A DNA stretch of 12,800 bases from Agrobacterium fabrum (GTDB lineage Bacteria; Pseudomonadota; Alphaproteobacteria; Rhizobiales; Rhizobiaceae): positions 1-12,800 of the forward strand of contig QFOL01000093.1 of assembly GCA_003241215.1 (NCBI GenBank). The letters run 5' to 3'. A program made the translations under genes and the position numbers. Shown piece after piece: positions 6,192-12,800 of the stretch. A model generated the notes under the pieces. It was given only the letters and a program-made list of their open reading frames with translations. It ran no database searches and had not been told where the DNA came from. Position 1 is the stretch's first letter. Every line of letters starts with the position of its first letter.

Positions 6192-6833
6192 ATGGCCATA
6201 CCGCGAGCAGCGAAAACACAGAAGCGGACCCGCATCCAGGAAGAGAAGCAGGAGGCTATTCTCGAGGCTGCGCTCAGTGTGTTTTCCACCAATGGCTTTC
6301 GGGGCTCCACCATCGACCAGATTGCCGAGGCGGCCGGCATGTCGAAGCCGAATGTGCTTTATTATTTCCGCACCAAGGAGGCGATGCATCGCGCCCTGAT
6401 CGAGCGGGTGCTGGACACATGGCTCGACCCGTTGCGCGCTTTCGATGCCGGGGGCAATCCCGAAAGCGAGATCCGCTCCTATATTCGCCGCAAGCTGGAA
6501 ATGTCGCGCGATTTTCCGCGTGAGAGCCGCCTCTTCGCCAATGAAATCCTGCAGGGCGCGCCGCATATAGAGGACGAGCTGAAAGGACCGCTCAAACAAC
6601 TGGTGGATGAAAAGGCCGAGGTGATCCGCGCCTGGGTGAAGGCCGGGCGGATCGCCAAATGCGATCCCTATCACCTCATTTTCTCGATCTGGTCGACCAC
6701 GCAGCATTATGCGGATTTCGATGTGCAGGTGCGGGCGGTGCTGGGCGAGAAGAATGGCGGCGAGGGCCGTTTCGAAGATGCGGCCCGGCATCTGGAACAG
6801 CTTTTCATGGGCGGATTGCGGATAAACGGCTGA
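6192..6833 (+). CDS. rutR: RutR-like TetR-family regulator of pyrimidine catabolism
   Basis: A 213-residue TetR-family DNA-binding repressor. The N-terminal helix-turn-helix is at about residues 39-60 (STIDQIAEAAGMSKPNVLYYF), and the C-terminal ligand domain is the RutR/YcdC type. It closely follows E. coli RutR as recalled: YYF..KEA, LDTWLDPLRAF, IRRKLEMSRDFPRESRLF, GAPHIEDEL, DEKAEVIRAWVK and HLIFSIWSTTQHYADF all have direct counterparts. RutR responds to uracil and thymine. In E. coli it controls the Rut pathway; here the divergent neighbours belong to the reductive pathway, so the same sensor appears to be wired to a different route. The purine-rich AGAGAGCAGAGA before the ATG acts as ribosome site. 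Autoregulation is possible through the shared operator. Confidence 0.9.
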   Translation: MAIPRAAKTQKRTRIQEEKQEAILEAALSVFSTNGFRGSTIDQIAEAAGMSKPNVLYYFRTKEAMHRALIERVLDTWLDPLRAFDAGGNPESEIRSYIRRKLEMSRDFPRESRLFANEILQGAPHIEDELKGPLKQLVDEKAEVIRAWVKAGRIAKCDPYHLIFSIWSTTQHYADFDVQVRAVLGEKNGGEGRFEDAARHLEQLFMGGLRING

Positions 6834-6863
6834 GCGGGACGGTTCTCGCGAATATGTGATCGA

Positions 6864-6888
6864 TTTCCCATGTCAAAACATGAGGAAA
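6864..6888 (+). terminator. Weak hairpin downstream of the RutR-like gene
   Basis: CATGT (6869-6873) and ACATG (6878-6882) pair around a CAAA loop. Beyond a single bulged A, TTTCC (6864-6868) pairs with GGAAA (6884-6888). It begins 30 bases after the regulator stop and is followed by AT-rich sequence without a clean T-run. It may end the regulator transcript, or it may be an operator for the next gene. No clear -35/-10 pair was found in the remaining 100 bases before the DUF2325 start. Confidence 0.3.
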
Positions 6889-6994
6889 ATTATCATCTTT
6901 ATACTTTACTCCAAAACTCATCTTTATTATGGTGCCGGCATTCCGCTCAGGGGCCCTGATGTCGGGGCATGGAAAACAACCGGCAGGTGAGGGT

Positions 6995-7420
6995 ATGGCA
7001 CGCAAGGAAAAGAAGAAGGCGGGACGCGGCGACAAGCAGGGCAAGGGCGCGCCTCAGACCGAAAGGGAAGCGGCGGAACAGCAGCTTTCCGGTCCGAAAA
7101 GCTTTCTTTATGTCGGCGGCCGTGACTGTCAGGTTGCCCATCTCCGTCAGATCGCCAGCAATTTCGGCGCGGAACTGATCCATCACGATGGCGGCCTGCG
7201 TGAGGCGGTGTCGCGCATCGATACCGTGCTTCCCTCCGTCGACTGCGTTTTCTGCCCGATCGACTGTATCAGCCACGATGCGTGTCTGCGGGTGAAGTCC
7301 GGTTGCAAGAAATTCGGCAAGACGTTCATTCCGCTGCGCAACGGCAGCAAATCCAGTCTGGAGCGGGCGCTGCAGACGATGAATGAACGGACCTCCAGCG
7401 ATGAGCGACGAGCGCAATAA
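6995..7420 (+). CDS. DUF2325 Cys-rich protein
   Basis: A 141-residue protein of unknown function with a DUF2325 domain at about residues 36-127. The hallmark segments are FLYVGGRDCQVAHLRQI, LIHHDGGLREAVSRID and FIPLRNGSKSSLERAL. The fold predicted for this family is a small alpha/beta (Rossmann-like) unit. Six cysteines occur (45, 84, 87, 91, 97, 104), five of them in the run CVFCPIDC...C...C, and together with His63, His64 and His94 they could bind a metal; that is inference. The N-terminus is a Lys/Gly-rich tail (residues 2-18) that could contact nucleic acid. The start at 6995 follows GGTGAGGGT; in-frame starts at 6929 and 6959 are also possible, the latter having AGGGG just upstream. It overlaps the next gene by 20 bases. 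Confidence 0.85.
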   Translation: MARKEKKKAGRGDKQGKGAPQTEREAAEQQLSGPKSFLYVGGRDCQVAHLRQIASNFGAELIHHDGGLREAVSRIDTVLPSVDCVFCPIDCISHDACLRVKSGCKKFGKTFIPLRNGSKSSLERALQTMNERTSSDERRAQ

Positions 7421-7688
7421 TTTCCACGGTGAAGAGCGCGCGGCGGCAGAGGCCTGCCGCGTGGAACTGCACAAGATGGCTGAGCAGGCCGGCGACCCGG
7501 CCCTGACCGACCTCTATGAAATCGTCGGCGAGCGCGAAAGACGCAACCGCGCCGCCATCCAGGGCCGCAATATCGTGGCCTTCCCCTATCTGCGAACCCG
7601 CCAGCCTGGCGAAGCGCCGACCTTCGTCATCGGCACGGCGGCCGAAGAGGGTCGCAATATCCTGCCGTTTTGCTGGAGACGGCGCTAG
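7401..7688 (+). CDS. Small protein of unknown function coupled to DUF2325
   Basis: From the ATG at 7401 this is 95 residues; an in-frame ATG at 7383 would add six. No family was recognised. The first half is a charged amphipathic helix region (EERAAAEACRVELHKMAEQA). The second half contains two similar short blocks, GRNIVAFPYLR and GRNILPFCWRR, separated by about 25 residues, which looks like an internal duplication of an aromatic, arginine-flanked motif. It begins within the end of the DUF2325 gene, so the two are very likely co-translated and may act together. It ends six bases from the convergent DUF423 stop, with no obvious terminator between. Codon use matches its neighbours, which supports a real gene. 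Confidence 0.65.
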   Translation: MSDERNNFHGEERAAAEACRVELHKMAEQAGDPALTDLYEIVGERERRNRAAIQGRNIVAFPYLRTRQPGEAPTFVIGTAAEEGRNILPFCWRRR

Positions 7689-7694
7689 GGCCGC

Positions 7695-8105
7695 TCAACC
7701 CTTCGGTTTCAGAAACGCCCCGGCGCAGAGCACGAGCCATCCGGCAATCATGCCGAGGCCGCCCACGGGCGCGGCGAAGGGGAACAGGCTGCTGCCGGAA
7801 AAATGCCTGAGCACGAGGTCACCGACGAAGATTGCGGTGCCAAGCCCGAGGATCAGCCCTGCCGGAATGGCGGTCCTGATACGATCCGCGCCGATATGGA
7901 GCGCCACCAGCACCGGCGCATGCGCCAGCGCCATGGCCGAGGCATTGCCCAGCATATAGGTCTCGCCCGTATGGGTGGCGGCGGCGGCAAGCATGACGCC
8001 GGCAGCCCCCAAAAGGCCGCCGAGCAGCAGAATGAAGGCCCGCAGCCTTTCACGCGGCAGTGCCGTGCCGGTCGAACCTGCGTTGCTCATGCTTGAATGG
8101 GTCAT
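7695..8105 (-). CDS. DUF423 small membrane protein
   Basis: A 136-residue integral membrane protein of the DUF423 (YwdK-type) family; function unknown. Four hydrophobic helices are visible: FILLLGGLLGAAGVMLAAAA, MALAHAPVLVALHIGA, AIPAGLILGLGTAIFVGDLVL, and PVGGLGMIAGWLVLCAGAF. The family's usual APxGG segment before the last helix is present (AAPVGGLGMIAGW), while the common GAFGAHG motif of the first helix is replaced by LAAAATHTG. The ATG at 8105 has a strong AGGAGG site and overlaps the haemoglobin stop (ATGA), so it is second in a two-gene operon. An upstream open frame to 8228 is a shadow of the haemoglobin gene. Confidence 0.85.
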   Translation of the reverse strand: MTHSSMSNAGSTGTALPRERLRAFILLLGGLLGAAGVMLAAAATHTGETYMLGNASAMALAHAPVLVALHIGADRIRTAIPAGLILGLGTAIFVGDLVLRHFSGSSLFPFAAPVGGLGMIAGWLVLCAGAFLKPKG

Positions 8106-8506
8106 GGGCTGTCCGCCTCCTGGTTCTGCATGTGAAAGGCCAGCCGTTCGATCGGCGCCCAGATGATCTCCCGCAGCTTCGGGTTCTCGATGTTCTCGTC
8201 CATCGCGCGGCGGAAGCACAGCAGCCATTCATCGCGTTCGGCGGGGCCGATGGGGGCGACGAAATGGCGGCGGCGCAGCATCGGGTGGCCGTGTTTTTCG
8301 ACATAGACGGGCGGTCCGCCAAGATATCCCGTCAGATAATCGTAAAACTTCGCCTCGCTGCCGGAAAGATCGGCCGGGTGAATGGCGCGGCAGCGCGCCG
8401 CCTCCGGCAGCGTGTCCATCAATTCATAGAAGCGCCGGGTGAGCGCCCTGACGGTCGCATCGCCACCGATCGCTTCATAAAGGGTAATGGTCTCGCCGCT
8501 CATCAT
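8102..8506 (-). CDS. Group II truncated haemoglobin
   Basis: A 134-residue haem protein of the trHb group II (GlbO) type, binding O2, NO or related ligands in the cytosol. The start LYEAIGG is the usual helix-A motif. Phe26-Tyr27 fit positions B9/B10. YLGGPPVYVEKHGHPMLRRR precedes the proximal haem ligand His81 in RRRHF. IGPAERDEW supplies Trp94, the G8 tryptophan characteristic of groups II and III. Two adjacent ATGs (8506, 8503) follow AGAGGCGG, so the exact start may differ by one residue. It is coupled to the DUF423 gene downstream. No FNR/FixK-type box was found in the 194 bases upstream, but a perfect 12-bp palindrome lies 30 bases before the start. Confidence 0.93.
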   Translation of the reverse strand: MMSGETITLYEAIGGDATVRALTRRFYELMDTLPEAARCRAIHPADLSGSEAKFYDYLTGYLGGPPVYVEKHGHPMLRRRHFVAPIGPAERDEWLLCFRRAMDENIENPKLREIIWAPIERLAFHMQNQEADSP

Positions 8507-8535
8507 CCGCCTCTTGTGGCCCTGCGGTCCTTATC

Positions 8536-8547
8536 GCTCCATGGAGC
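8536..8547. repeat. Perfect 12-bp palindrome upstream of the haemoglobin gene
   Basis: GCTCCATGGAGC reads the same on both strands and starts 30 bases upstream of the truncated haemoglobin ATG, where a dimeric regulator could act. No matching regulator or promoter was identified. The rest of 8507-8700 also holds a CGCCCA/TGGGCG pair (8599-8624) without a T-run and shows no gene. Confidence 0.3.
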
Positions 8548-8700
8548 CGGAAGAGCAACAGGGCAGGGGCGGGGTGCGACATTTGGGACACCGCGCTGCG
8601 CCCATGCTTTTCACTGCTTGGGCGTGGCGCTTGAGTTTCCTTATTGCGTCCGTTCTCTTCATGCGCGCAGCTTACACCATCGCGTATGCGGCATCCACTC

Positions 8701-10116
8701 TCACCCGAAATTGCGGATGAGATCGAGCCCCTTGTTCAGAAGCGTTTCGGCCTCATCCTGATTGGCGGCTTCGACATAACAGCGCATTTCGGGCGCGTTG
8801 CCGGAAGGGCGGAAATGGATGGTGCTGCCATCGGTCAACGCCACGCGCAGCCCGTCAATGTCGCTCAGTCCCTTGACGGTGCCGACCGGTGCGAGGAAGG
8901 CGTCGAGATTGGTCCGCGATGCGCGCAGATGCGCCATCAGGGCGGCGCTCTTTTCCTGCGCGAAATTTTCCAGGCGGTCGGCGGCGGCGACCGGCAACCT
9001 GTAGGCGGCGGCGATCTGCGACAGGGGTTTCTTCTGCTCGGCCGACAGAAGCAGCACGGCAAGCACCGGCAGGAAGCTGTCGCGGGTCGGCAGCGGCGAA
9101 AGCGGCCTGCCGTTCAGGGTGAAGGCGGAAGCCGTCAGCAGGCCGCCATTGGCCTCGAAGCCCATGACGCCGTTTTTTCCCTCGGCAAGCGCCTGCGCCA
9201 TGCCGGCGATCACGAAGGGGGAGCCGACCCTGGTCCGGACGACCTCGAAGGAGCCGCTCGCCTCGATACCCGAATTGGAGGTGACGGGGGTGACGACGAC
9301 GCCGGCATCGAGGAAATTGGCGGTGATGAGGCCGATCAGGTCGCCGCGCAGCGGTACGCCCTTTTCATCGGTCAGCAGAGGACGGTCGCCGTCGCCATCG
9401 GCGGAAACGATGGCGTCGAGGCCGTGCTCGGGCGACCATTTTTTGAGAAGCGAGAGCGTTTCAGGCGAAACGGCCTCGGTATCGACGGGGATGAAGCTTT
9501 CGGAGCGGCCGAGCGGCACAACGTCGGCGCCATAATGGGCGAGAACGTCGACAAAGAGATCGCGCGCCACCGTGCTGTGCTGGTAAACGCCGATCCTGAG
9601 GCCGGAGAGCGCCTTTTCGGGCAGCAGAGCGATGTTGCGCTCATAAAAAAGTTCGGCTGCAATGGCGCAATGGTCTTCTGCCGTCGCCGCCTCGTCGCTG
9701 ACGCCTTCCGCTTCGATTTCGGCCGCGAGGGCGGCGATTGCCGTTTCGTCCTGCTTGTCGATTTCGCCGTCCGGGCGGTAGAACTTGATGCCGTTGCGGT
9801 CGGCGGGGATGTGCGAGCCTGTTATCATCAGTGCGCCCGCCTTCAGCGACAGGCCGTAAAGCGCCAGCGCCGGCGTCGGCACGGCGCCGCAATCGAACGG
9901 GGTGAGGCCGGCCTTTTTCAGCGCGGCGATGCAGGTGGCGGAAACATCCGGGCTCGAATCGCGGAAATCGCGGCCGACGAGAATGGGATCACCTGCCTTT
10001 GCCTGGCCCGATGCGAGAAGATGCCTTGCAAATGCCGTGGCGTAGACGGCGGAGGCTTTTCCTTTCAGATCGACGGAGAGACCGCGAAGGCCGCTCGTTC
10101 CGAATTTCAGGCTCAT
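8701..10116 (-). CDS. Phosphomannomutase/phosphoglucomutase (NoeK-like)
   Basis: A 471-residue alpha-D-phosphohexomutase that interconverts hexose-6-phosphate and hexose-1-phosphate, probably mannose, feeding GDP-sugar synthesis. The four family loops are present: catalytic phosphoserine Ser101 in ITGSHIPADRNGIKF; Mg2+ site Asp240, Asp242, Asp244 in DGDGDR; sugar-binding Glu321 in GFEANGG; and the phosphate loop from Arg436 in RPSGNAP. The usual forms of the last two (GExSGG, RPSGTEP) are slightly altered, so the sugar preference may differ. The N-terminal FGTSGLRG is standard. ATG at 10116 is preferred because ACGGAG lies upstream; in-frame starts at 10134 and 10197 lack a good site. It diverges from the GumC-like gene, consistent with a polysaccharide role. 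Confidence 0.92.
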   Translation of the reverse strand: MSLKFGTSGLRGLSVDLKGKASAVYATAFARHLLASGQAKAGDPILVGRDFRDSSPDVSATCIAALKKAGLTPFDCGAVPTPALALYGLSLKAGALMITGSHIPADRNGIKFYRPDGEIDKQDETAIAALAAEIEAEGVSDEAATAEDHCAIAAELFYERNIALLPEKALSGLRIGVYQHSTVARDLFVDVLAHYGADVVPLGRSESFIPVDTEAVSPETLSLLKKWSPEHGLDAIVSADGDGDRPLLTDEKGVPLRGDLIGLITANFLDAGVVVTPVTSNSGIEASGSFEVVRTRVGSPFVIAGMAQALAEGKNGVMGFEANGGLLTASAFTLNGRPLSPLPTRDSFLPVLAVLLLSAEQKKPLSQIAAAYRLPVAAADRLENFAQEKSAALMAHLRASRTNLDAFLAPVGTVKGLSDIDGLRVALTDGSTIHFRPSGNAPEMRCYVEAANQDEAETLLNKGLDLIRNFG

Positions 10117-10426
10117 TCCAAACTCCGTTTCCATAAATCTTTGAGGGCAAATGGATAATGTAAAAATATAACGGTTGAAAGAACCGTATCGATCCATTCA
10201 AGTCAATCATCGCTTTCATGGCGGCCGCGAATAGGCGATGATGGCGGAAATGACGCGGGTAACCTAAAATTCACCCGTCATATTTAGACTTGTCCGTCGA
10301 TAGCGGCTTTGGCGACGATGGGTATCCTGCGTCGCCGGCCTTTTTTGTGGTTCGTTCGAGTTGGATTGGCTGATGTACAGGCTTCAAAAGGCGGGACATA
10401 AGCAGGCACGTCCGCTCGAGGAAAAA
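10117..10426. promoter_or_regulatory. Divergent regulatory region of the polysaccharide genes
   Basis: About 250-310 bases without a gene lie between the phosphomannomutase and the GumC-like protein. Three inverted repeats are visible: ACGGTT-GAAAG-AACCGT (10171-10187), ATCATCGC/GCGATGAT (10206-10213 with 10235-10242), and ATGACG(CG)GGT against ACCCGTCAT (10250-10260 with 10273-10281). An AT-rich patch (10155-10170) lies next to the first. No convincing -35/-10 pair was found in either direction. The repeats are candidate operators for a shared exopolysaccharide regulator such as a MucR/Ros-type protein, but no specific site match can be claimed. Confidence 0.35.
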
Positions 10427-12001
10427 ATGCCGCCCGCCGCGAAAACCCATGGTTCCCTGCTGGACGATCTGGCGGATGAGGACGCGGTTTTCGAGCGCAC
10501 GGTGCTGAAGGAGCATCTCGAGCCGAAACCGGCGGCGAGTGCGCCCGAGCCCGCAGCGGCGCAGACACCGGTGAAGACGGCCTCGCCGACCGGCAGTCTG
10601 GCCAATGCGCTGCCCGGCCTCAGATATATCGACAGGATCGGCGTTGACGATGTGCTCATCTGGCTGCGCAGGGGCATTGTCTGGATCGTGCTGGCGATCG
10701 TTCTCTGCGTCGCCGGCGCGCTCACCTATGCCTATATGACGCCGCCGCGCTACAAGGCCTATACGGATATCGTCGTTAATCCCTCCAACCTGAATGTCGT
10801 CAATGACGGGGTGTTTTCGCCCAGCCAGCAGCGGGACACGCAGATTCTGGAAGTGGAGAGCAAGCTGCGCACCATCACCTCGCGCAACGTGCTGGCGCGG
10901 GTGGTGGACGAGCTGAAGCTCGATCAGGACCCCGAATTCACCGCGCCGCCGCCGCTCGCGCGGCTGAAGGCGGCGTTTTCATCGGCGCCCGAGGATGGCG
11001 ACAACCGGGTCGGCGCGCTTCGCTCGCTCGGCGAGCGGGTGGCGGCGGAGCGCGACCCGCGCTCCTTCGTGGTCACGCTTTCGGTCTGGACCAACGATGC
11101 GGAAAAATCGGTGACGGTTTCCAAGGCCATCGTGAAGGCCTTCGAAAGCGAGCTCTTCCAGACGACCTCCGACAGCAGCCAGCGTGTCGTCGACGATCTC
11201 CGGAAACGGCTTGAGGAAATGCGCGAGAATGTGACCGCTGCGGAAAAGCGCGTGGCCGATTTCCGCCGCGAGAACGGTTTGCAGGAAAATAACGGCCAGC
11301 TGGTCAGCAATCTCGCCTCCAGCGAGCTGAATGCCCAGGTGCTTGCCGCCCAGCAGCGGGTCATCCAGGAAGAATCGCGTCTCAAGCAGATGGAGGCGGC
11401 GATTGCCCAGAACCGCACGCAGAGCGACGCCATCTTCGACAGCCAGACCATGAATACCATTCGCGCCCAATATAGCACCCTGCAGCAGCAGATCGGTGCG
11501 ATGACGCTGACCTATGGTTCGCGCCATCCGCGTCTGGCGACGGCGGGTGCGGAACGAGCCATGCTCGAACAGGGCATGGCGGACGAGGCGCGGCGCATTT
11601 TGCAGGCGGCCAAGATCAATGTCGCCGAGGCCCGCTCCTCGCTCGACGCCCTGCGATTGAAGGCGGTGGCCGAGCGCGCCAATGTCTTTACCGACAATGA
11701 AGCGCAGGTGCGGCTGCGCGATCTCGAGCGCGATGCCCGCTCGGCGGCGGCGATCTACGAGACCTATCTCACCCGCTCGCGCCAGCTTGCCGAACAGCAA
11801 TCGATCGATTCCACCAATGTGCGGGTGATTTCGCAGCCGGTCGCGCCCAATTCCAGAAGCTGGCCGCCGGGCAAGCTGACCTTCCTGATTGCCGGTGGCA
11901 TGGGCGGCCTGTTCCTCGGTCTTGCAATTGCCCTGGCGCTCGGCCTCTGGGGTTATCTGCGCCGGGACGATCATGCGGAGGTCGCGGCGCATCACGCCTG
12001 A
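10427..12001 (+). CDS. Wzz/GumC-type polysaccharide chain-length/export protein
   Basis: Inner-membrane polysaccharide co-polymerase that sets chain length or couples export. From 10427 it has 524 residues. An acidic, then Pro/Ala-rich cytoplasmic segment (1-80) precedes membrane helix 1 (~83-103, GIVWIVLAIVLCVAGALTYA). A Wzz-type periplasmic start follows (YKAYTDIVVNPSN), then a long coiled-coil region (~260-440, with RLEEMRENVTAAEKRVADFR and ARDAESRR-like heptads). The Pro-rich QPVAPNSRSWPPGK comes just before helix 2 (~484-511), and the tail is only 13 residues. The autokinase domain of ExoP/Wzc proteins is absent, so any tyrosine kinase is encoded separately. The start is uncertain: 10427 has the best ribosome site (GAGGA, 5-base gap), but ATG 10373 and TTG 10361 are in frame. 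Confidence 0.88.
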   Translation: MPPAAKTHGSLLDDLADEDAVFERTVLKEHLEPKPAASAPEPAAAQTPVKTASPTGSLANALPGLRYIDRIGVDDVLIWLRRGIVWIVLAIVLCVAGALTYAYMTPPRYKAYTDIVVNPSNLNVVNDGVFSPSQQRDTQILEVESKLRTITSRNVLARVVDELKLDQDPEFTAPPPLARLKAAFSSAPEDGDNRVGALRSLGERVAAERDPRSFVVTLSVWTNDAEKSVTVSKAIVKAFESELFQTTSDSSQRVVDDLRKRLEEMRENVTAAEKRVADFRRENGLQENNGQLVSNLASSELNAQVLAAQQRVIQEESRLKQMEAAIAQNRTQSDAIFDSQTMNTIRAQYSTLQQQIGAMTLTYGSRHPRLATAGAERAMLEQGMADEARRILQAAKINVAEARSSLDALRLKAVAERANVFTDNEAQVRLRDLERDARSAAAIYETYLTRSRQLAEQQSIDSTNVRVISQPVAPNSRSWPPGKLTFLIAGGMGGLFLGLAIALALGLWGYLRRDDHAEVAAHHA

Positions 12002-12020
12002 GGGTGACGCCGTATCTTGC

Positions 12021-12230
12021 CTATTCTTCCGAAATCAGGCCGTCGTAGACCTCGAGCAGGGCGGCGGCGATGGCCGCGCCCAGCGCATTGCCGGCGTCGC
12101 GAATGCCGGCCTCATCGCCGTCACGAACCGAAATCGCCAGATCGGAGGCCTCGTTGGCCACGATTTCCTTGGCCCGTTCTATCGCCCAGAGGCCGAAATC
12201 GCCGCGATTGTCGATCGAGATTGTTTCCAT
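12021..12230 (-). CDS. Small acidic protein of unknown function
   Basis: A 69-residue acidic protein beginning METISIDNRGDFGLWAIERA and ending LLEVYDGLISEE. No family was recognised. It appears mostly helical, with an Ala-rich hydrophobic stretch (AGNALGAAIAAALLEV) that is amphipathic rather than a clear membrane helix, and no Cys or signal peptide. The ATG at 12230 has AAGG about 11 bases upstream. It converges on the GumC-like gene with 19 bases between stops and no visible terminator. Third-position GC is high and similar to its neighbours, and the opposite-strand frames are less protein-like, so it is probably real, though short ORFs in GC-rich DNA can mislead. Confidence 0.5.
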   Translation of the reverse strand: METISIDNRGDFGLWAIERAKEIVANEASDLAISVRDGDEAGIRDAGNALGAAIAAALLEVYDGLISEE

Positions 12231-12330
12231 GGCCGGAGCCTTTCCGTGGTTTGATGAAGGCGTCCCTTAACCCATCGGCCGGGAAAGCGGAATAGGCAGT
12301 AAAAGGGTGCGCAACCTTCAGGCGTGTAAA

Positions 12331-12359
12331 TTGTCTGCTTCGAGCAGGGGATTTATAAA
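12331..12359 (+). promoter_or_regulatory. Candidate promoter for the WecG-type gene
   Basis: TTGTCT (12331-12336) and TATAAA (12354-12359) are exactly 17 bases apart and point toward the glycosyltransferase. Transcription would start near 12366, leaving about 110 bases before the preferred ATG at 12476. A small perfect hairpin, CTGCT-TCG-AGCAG (12335-12347), overlaps the -35 box and could be an operator. The region 12350-12380 is AT-rich. The remainder of 12231-12475 shows no gene. Confidence 0.4.
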
Positions 12360-12475
12360 AATATTAATGATAGTTCTTCGTAGTGTTTGAAGCCTTATAC
12401 CCTAAGCATATGCGTGAATATAACAATGAAACGATGCCTATCTTGGACACCGGACAGATTATGACAGGGAGAGAT

Positions 12476-12800
12476 ATGTCGGATGCGGAAGGGCCGGGCC
12501 AGGTCTGGCCGGTGATCCCGCTTGCGGCGCTGCCCATCACTGACGCGACCATCGATGAAACCGCGCGGGATTTCATCCAGCGTGCGACGACGGCGCGTGC
12601 GGCCGGGGCAAGACCGTTTTATTCGACATCGGCAAACGGCCAGGTCATCGCGCTCTGCCATCACGACAGGGAATTCGACGCCATGCTGCGGCAGGCGGAC
12701 CAGATTCATGCCGATGGCATGTCGCTGGTGATTTTTTCCCGCAAATTCTGCCCGAAGGCGCTGAGAGAACGGGTCGCAACGACGGATCTCGTCCATGCGG
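12476..12800 (+). CDS. WecG/TagA/CpsF-family glycosyltransferase, N-terminal part (runs off right edge)
   Basis: The first 108 residues of a GT26-type glycosyltransferase, which adds a sugar (often a ManNAc-type residue) to a lipid-linked intermediate at the cytosolic face of the membrane. Recognisable parts are the LPITDATIDETARDFIQRA start, TSANGQVIALCHHDREFDAML, and the conserved QADQIHADGMSLVIFSRKF followed by RERVATTDLVH. The ATG at 12476 is chosen because AGGGAGA lies just before it. Three upstream ATGs (12410, 12434, 12461) are in frame with poor ribosome sites and would add up to 22 residues. Full members have about 240-270 residues, so roughly half is missing. With the mutase and GumC-like genes it points to an exopolysaccharide cluster continuing to the right. 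Confidence 0.85.
   Translation, partial: MSDAEGPGQVWPVIPLAALPITDATIDETARDFIQRATTARAAGARPFYSTSANGQVIALCHHDREFDAMLRQADQIHADGMSLVIFSRKFCPKALRERVATTDLVHA

Noticed and set aside
8599..8624. CGCCCA/TGGGCG inverted repeat downstream of the mutase, considered as a terminator
   Set aside because: No T-run follows on either strand and the loop is 14 bases; a 6-bp GC-rich pair is expected by chance in such DNA.
8644..10158. Plus-strand ORF of 504 codons opposite phosphomannomutase
   Set aside because: The mutase has all four active-site loops on the minus strand; the plus product is a shadow rich in Gly/Arg.
10979..11995. Minus-strand ORF of 338 codons opposite the GumC-like gene
   Set aside because: Antisense to a protein with clear membrane helices and coiled coil; no motif in the shadow.

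Overview
The window looks like chromosomal DNA of an alphaproteobacterium in the Rhizobiaceae, most likely Agrobacterium/Rhizobium. This rests on high GC, strong GC3 codon use, palindromic repeats of the rhizobial RIME/REP type, and family content typical of that group (RutR-controlled dihydropyrimidinase and N-carbamoyl-beta-alanine hydrolase, DUF2325, group II truncated haemoglobin, NoeK-like phosphomannomutase, GumC-type chain-length protein). Genus is inferred from pattern recognition only. No tRNA, rRNA, CRISPR array, integrase or transposase was seen.

Layout. (1) 1-2021, minus strand: an RND efflux pair. The periplasmic adaptor is upstream and the inner-membrane permease runs off the left edge. 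A good -35/-10 promoter lies 265 bases upstream with a perfect inverted repeat over its -10. The leader between them also carries a plus-strand terminator-like hairpin with no matching gene. (2) 2113-5936, minus strand: a reductive pyrimidine (uracil/thymine) catabolism operon. In transcription order it holds an M20-type N-carbamoyl-beta-alanine/amino-acid hydrolase, a DUF559 nuclease-like gene, dihydropyrimidinase and a Nudix hydrolase. The last three are joined by ATGA overlaps, and a large stem-loop follows the last stop. A 161-bp element with perfect ~50-bp terminal inverted repeats sits between the hydrolase and DUF559. (3) 5937-6833: a divergent RutR-like TetR regulator, with a RutR-type operator in the shared intergenic region. 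(4) 6995-7688, plus strand: a Cys-rich DUF2325 protein overlapping a small protein of unknown function. (5) 7695-8506, minus strand: group II truncated haemoglobin and a DUF423 membrane protein, joined by ATGA. (6) 8701-12800: polysaccharide genes. A phosphomannomutase (minus) diverges from a Wzz/GumC-like protein (plus). A small acidic unknown (minus) follows, then the start of a WecG/TagA/CpsF glycosyltransferase (plus) that runs off the right edge.

How it works together. Pyrimidine bases probably bind RutR and release the operon. Dihydropyrimidinase opens dihydrouracil to N-carbamoyl-beta-alanine, and the M20 enzyme releases beta-alanine, CO2 and ammonia. The first enzyme (dihydropyrimidine dehydrogenase) is not in the window. 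The phosphomannomutase would supply hexose-1-phosphate for sugar nucleotides, used by a WecG-type transferase and exported as a polymer whose length the GumC-like protein controls.

The parts least explained by known genes are the MITE/RIME element with its DUF559 neighbour inside a catabolic operon, the orphan plus-strand terminator in the efflux leader, and the DUF2325 pair. Nothing here is a clear new defence or mobile system.
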